Below, in pieces: positions 60,527 through 64,000 of a stretch of 64,000 bases of DNA; within the stretch, counting starts at the first letter, position 1; every line of letters begins with the position of its first letter. The notes under the pieces were generated by a model. That model made no database searches. It saw only the letters and a program-made list of their open reading frames with translations, and was not told the origin of the DNA. This DNA is from Pythium myriotylum. Its lineage: Eukaryota > Oomycota > Peronosporomycetes > Pythiales > Pythiaceae. The stretch is taken from contig JALJCQ010000039.1 of the NCBI GenBank assembly GCA_023091665.1, forward strand, positions 1 through 64,000, written 5' to 3'. The translations under genes and the position numbers were made by a program.

Positions 60527-62035
60527 ATGATAACACGAGCAGGGGCCCTCTCACAGACGAATTCGAGACCGTGGCCGTCAGTTCTTCTTTTGCTCGTGAA
60601 GAGAGAAACAATAGGCATCAATCGGCTTATCATGACCATCAGCTCAAGTTCGATGGGGCTAGACGAGGATCCGACAAATCGGAGCTTTCGAGCACCACTT
60701 CTGATGTTTCTACGTCGATTCGTCACAAAAAGCAAACTGCACACGACACAAAGCCATCCAATCCCAGACACTACGCAAACGCCAGGTGAAGATACCCTCG
60801 ACGTGGAGAGCTTCGGATGGTCAACACTACCGTCGTGGATGATGGTATGGGTGAACTCTAGAGAAGCACCAGATTTCGGCAAGCGAGATTCGCCATCATC
60901 TGTACTCCCCGAGGAGTGGATACAGACAGTCAAGTCATGGTATTTCTCCGTAGCATCCGCAACATCCATGGCAGACTTTGTACACTTTGCCTCAAGGCGA
61001 GATGCGCTGACTGAGCACTGCCCCGAGGCGTCACACCACGCATATGGTGTGAAGCAGTCTTCCACGACGTCCCGACTCGCCTGCATCCTACGGTCGCCGC
61101 GGCATTTCGTTCACAAATTTCCAGTAGCACTGGACGAATGCGGGTTCTTTGTCAATCCAAACACGCTAAGCCTGTCAGGTATCTGGCACGATCCAGAGTT
61201 GCTTACTCACCGTATCGACACGCACGACCTGGATCTCTCGCGCCGTATCGCATCGAGCGGGATCGCCGAAGTGTGGCTCGGTTCGTGGAGAGGGTCCACC
61301 GTCGCTGTCAAGCGTCTCCGCTCGGAAGATCAGACAGTCGAGTTTGCTGACCAGTTTGCAGAGGCCAGTAAGACGTTTATCGGGATCATGCACCCGAAGA
61401 TCGTTTTTGTGGTTGGTGTCGCGTGGACCAAGGCCCGGGATATCCACGTTGTGATGGAATATGTCAACGGCGGAGATCTCCATTCGTTGCTCAGCTCTGC
61501 GGAGGCGGCCTCGCTGACTTGGGGCGAGTTCAAGTGCCACGTCGCGATTGACATCGCCATGGCGCTAGATCATCTCCACTCGACCGACAGGACAGTAAAC
61601 GTGGGTGGGCTCGTTCCTCGCAATGTTTTACTCGACTCGACCGGAGTAGCCAAACTCAGTCTTCTCCATGTGTCACGATACTCAACACTCCAGACGCTCG
61701 AGTACGGAGAGGTAGAGTGCATCGCGCCGGAGGCATTACGAGGGGAATCGTTGACTGCGAACGTCGACATCTACGCCTTCGGCGTTTTGCTGACGGAGCT
61801 CGACACAGCTCAAGAGCCTTACAAGCAACTGAGATATCCCGATGGCAGGACGGCTGAGAAACCATGGATCGCGATGCAGATTGCAGAAGGCCATCTGATG
61901 CCGACAGTCTCGTCAGACTGTCCGCCAGCAATAGCTCAATTGGCACAGGATTGTCTCGCATATGATCCAGACAAGCGCCCCGATGCGACGCGGATCGTTT
62001 ACACACTTCTTGACATTTTGAAAAATGAACTCTGA
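60527..62035 (+). CDS. Receptor-less kinase-like protein (pseudokinase 3)
   Basis: 502 aa. Only the kinase-like domain (residues about 225-495) resembles the neighbours: TVAVKRL, MEYVNGGDLHSLL, IAPEALRG, VDIYAFGVLL. The glycine loop is ASSGIA, the catalytic loop VGGLVPRN (no HRD Asp) and DFG is LLH. The first 200 residues lack a signal peptide, LRRs and a convincing membrane helix. It starts 92 bp after pseudokinase 2 on the same strand, so it may be a tandem duplicate that lost its ectodomain exons, or an upstream exon is missed. The ATG at 60527 is the first in frame. Confidence 0.68.
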   Translation: MITRAGALSQTNSRPWPSVLLLLVKRETIGINRLIMTISSSSMGLDEDPTNRSFRAPLLMFLRRFVTKSKLHTTQSHPIPDTTQTPGEDTLDVESFGWSTLPSWMMVWVNSREAPDFGKRDSPSSVLPEEWIQTVKSWYFSVASATSMADFVHFASRRDALTEHCPEASHHAYGVKQSSTTSRLACILRSPRHFVHKFPVALDECGFFVNPNTLSLSGIWHDPELLTHRIDTHDLDLSRRIASSGIAEVWLGSWRGSTVAVKRLRSEDQTVEFADQFAEASKTFIGIMHPKIVFVVGVAWTKARDIHVVMEYVNGGDLHSLLSSAEAASLTWGEFKCHVAIDIAMALDHLHSTDRTVNVGGLVPRNVLLDSTGVAKLSLLHVSRYSTLQTLEYGEVECIAPEALRGESLTANVDIYAFGVLLTELDTAQEPYKQLRYPDGRTAEKPWIAMQIAEGHLMPTVSSDCPPAIAQLAQDCLAYDPDKRPDATRIVYTLLDILKNEL

Positions 62036-62060
62036 TCGAACTAATGACTAAGCCCCAACT

Positions 62061-64000
62061 CTAGACCGAGAGGTCTTTCAGAATCTTGCGAAGCTCGTAC
62101 GAGATGTGGATCGCGCTCGGGCGCTGCGCCGCGTCGAACGACAGACACGCGCGCGCCAGGCGCACGATCGGCTCCGGACAGTCGTTGTTGAACGTCGGCT
62201 GCAGCTTGCCCGCCGACACCAGCTGCAGGATCGTCACGTCCTGCATCTTGGCGCCGTTCGTGTTCACCGCGTCGTGGAACGGCGACTTGCACGTGTCCAG
62301 CTCCGACAACACCACGCCGAACGAGTAGATGTCGGCGAACTCGGTGTAGTGGCCGCCCAGGATGACCTCGGGCGCGATCCAGCGCGCCGTACCCACGCCC
62401 GCCGTCATCGTCTCTTCCACCGACCGGTTCCGCGAGATGCCGAAGTCGCTCAGCTTGGCGCCCGTGTTGGCGTCGATGAGCACGTTGCGCGACTTGAGAT
62501 CACGGTGGATGAGCTTCGGGTTGAGCGTGTGCAGGTACACGAGCGCGTCGACGATGTCGATGGCGATCTGGCACTTGAGGTTGGCCCACGTGAGCGAGGA
62601 CGCGCGGTTCGAGTCGAGCAGCGAGCGCAAGTCGCCACAGTCCATGAACTCGGTCACGGCCTGGATCGTGAGTGCGTTGGTCCAGGCGACGCCGATGAAG
62701 CGCACGATCTTCGGGTGGTCCAGGCGCGCCATGATCTTGACTTCCGACGCAAATGCCAGAGCGTCATTCATGGATTTCTTGTCACTCAGCAGTCGCTTGA
62801 TGGCGACATTCTCGTTCATGTAGAGACCGAGCCAGACCTCACCGAAGCCACCGCGCGAGAGTAGCTTGATGGGCTCGATGTCGCGGTACTCGATGCGGAC
62901 AGCGAGAAGGTCCGGGTCGTTCCAGATAGCCGAAGTCTCGCCCGTGGTCGTTCCGAAAGTGAGATCCTGGGTGACGGTCGGATCTTTCGTGACTTCATCG
63001 TAATAATCTCCGTCACGCTTCGACCGACGGCATAGGAAGTATACTAGAAGAAGCACGACGACCACGCCACCAGCGATTCCGGCGATCAGCGGGACTTTGG
63101 ATCCGGATTCTGTGCCCTTGTTGGTTGCAGGCAGGCAGACACGGCCGGTTCCGCCGCTGAGCTGTCTTTCCTCGTAGCCAGGCGCGCAGTTCGTGACCGT
63201 GAAGTCCACGTCGAGTGTTCTCTCCTCGAGGAACGTGAACTGCGCTTCAGTGAGCTGGGCGTTGGAGATGTTGCACTTGCGCATCGAAAGCGTCGTGAGC
63301 GTCTTCATGTTAAAGATCACCTCGGGGATTGTAGTGAACGAGTTCAGCGACAGGTTGAGAGTCGTAATGGCGGGAAGCTCGACCGTGAACTTCGTGAGGT
63401 TATTGTACGCCAGATTGCTGTCGACATGGACGAGTTTAGTTAGCTTCTGCTTTGCTCCATGTCAGGGTTTAGAATACTTCACGTACAGTGTTGAAACTTT
63501 TGAGAGGGGCGTTGGGTCGTCGATAGTCGTGATGTAGTTCATCGACAGGTCACTGGCGAGACACAGTAAAGAGTGTGAGTAGCTGCAGAGGAGACACATT
63601 TGAGCGTGCAACCGTACAGGTACTGCGTGCCCAGCTGATTCAAGCCCAGAGGGACGCTCGAGAGGTTGGCGTTCTTGAACGCGACATTGACCCAGGCCAC
63701 GGCCGAGAAGTTGATCCGGGGCAGCAAGTTGTACATGTCGATGTGCGCCACGTAACTATGTCCACCCACCACAACCACAGTCAGCTTCTGGGAGAGACAG
63801 CACAGGCCGTAGAGGCTGGTGCTTACAATCCGATGATGTTGGACGGCGTCGCGAAGAACGAGTTGTCGGGCTTGAAGTCAGCAAAGTCGCCGCGTGCCGT
63901 GCGGTCGATCCCGCCGTCCACCTGGATCGTGTTGGCGACCTTGGCGTCCGTCGGGTACGCGAGTCGGCGCGTCGTCTGCACGGCCGCCGTGAACACTGTA
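62061..64000 (-). CDS. LRR receptor-like kinase 4, catalytically complete (5' end beyond window)
   Basis: Model: exons 64000(partial)-63827, 63755-63618, 63552-63487 and 63417-62061, introns 65-71 bp, all GT-AG and phase 2. LRRs (YLDLSMNYI, NLAYNNLTKF, ITTLNLSLNSF, LTTLSMRKCNI) precede a Cys-rich stretch, a membrane helix (VPLIAGIAGGVVVVLLLVYF) and a TKL kinase with all hallmarks: RGGFGEVWLG, VAIK, IHRDLKSRN, SDFGISR, WIAPEV and ADIYSFG. Predicted plasma-membrane Ser/Thr kinase. The 138-bp second exon equals that of pseudokinase 1, showing common descent. The signal peptide lies outside the window. Convergent with pseudokinase 3, 25 bp apart. Confidence 0.82.

Noticed and set aside
1..64000. 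tRNA, rRNA or other non-coding RNA genes
   Set aside because: No cloverleaf, rRNA-like or snRNA-like sequence recognised on either strand by eye; a covariance-model search was not possible here.

Overview
The window starts at a true chromosome end: 228 bp of perfect CCCTAAA telomere repeats with the C-rich strand at the left. I place the organism among the oomycetes (Phytophthora/Pythium-like). The reasons are the TTTAGGG-type telomere, very short introns (56-71 bp), GC-rich third codon positions, and core promoters matching the oomycete initiator (CTCATTYYNCAWTTT) about 75 bp upstream of two genes. The species is not identified.

1-26,284: a head-to-tail array of an endonuclease-deficient Penelope-like retroelement (PLE). 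All copies point the same way, with 5' ends toward the telomere, and blocks of telomere repeat separate some of them. A full unit is 3,577 bp: a 52-nt leader, ORF1 (302 aa, coiled coil and basic tail), ORF2 (reverse transcriptase without a GIY-YIG domain) and a long 3'UTR ending in CTAAACCCT. ORF2 has no usable AUG. An A AAA AAC heptamer in the correct phase near the end of ORF1 would join the two by -1 frameshifting into a 944-aa protein. The 3'UTR carries three consecutive perfect heat-shock elements and an oomycete-type initiator. These lie where they could drive the next unit inward, as in the HeT-A telomere elements. Five units have a complete ORF1, three are 5'-truncated, and four are short 3' remnants.

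26,285-33,000: a graveyard of transposons. It holds a tyrosine-recombinase (Crypton-like) gene cut by the telomeric array, a second frameshifted recombinase split by a SINE-like insertion with a 17-bp target duplication, an internally deleted pogo-like element with 27-bp inverted repeats, an RNase H remnant, and a Merlin-type transposase that is intact once three introns are removed.

34,200-42,900: a SAM-dependent methyltransferase, then two tandem Na+/K+-ATPase-like P-type pumps homogenised by gene conversion. One has a single-base frameshift. The other has Asp to Glu in its TGDGVND motif.

45,500-55,700: three duplicated families: a membrane LTA-synthase-like sulfatase, a small secreted protein (one gene, one pseudogene) and an F-box-like protein. 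The sulfatases form an inverted repeat whose 2,034-bp arms appear identical. An interstitial telomere tract and several strong hairpins lie between genes.

55,700-64,000: four related LRR-receptor/TKL kinase genes. Three have lost the glycine loop, HRD and DFG motifs (pseudokinases). The fourth keeps all of them and runs off the window end.
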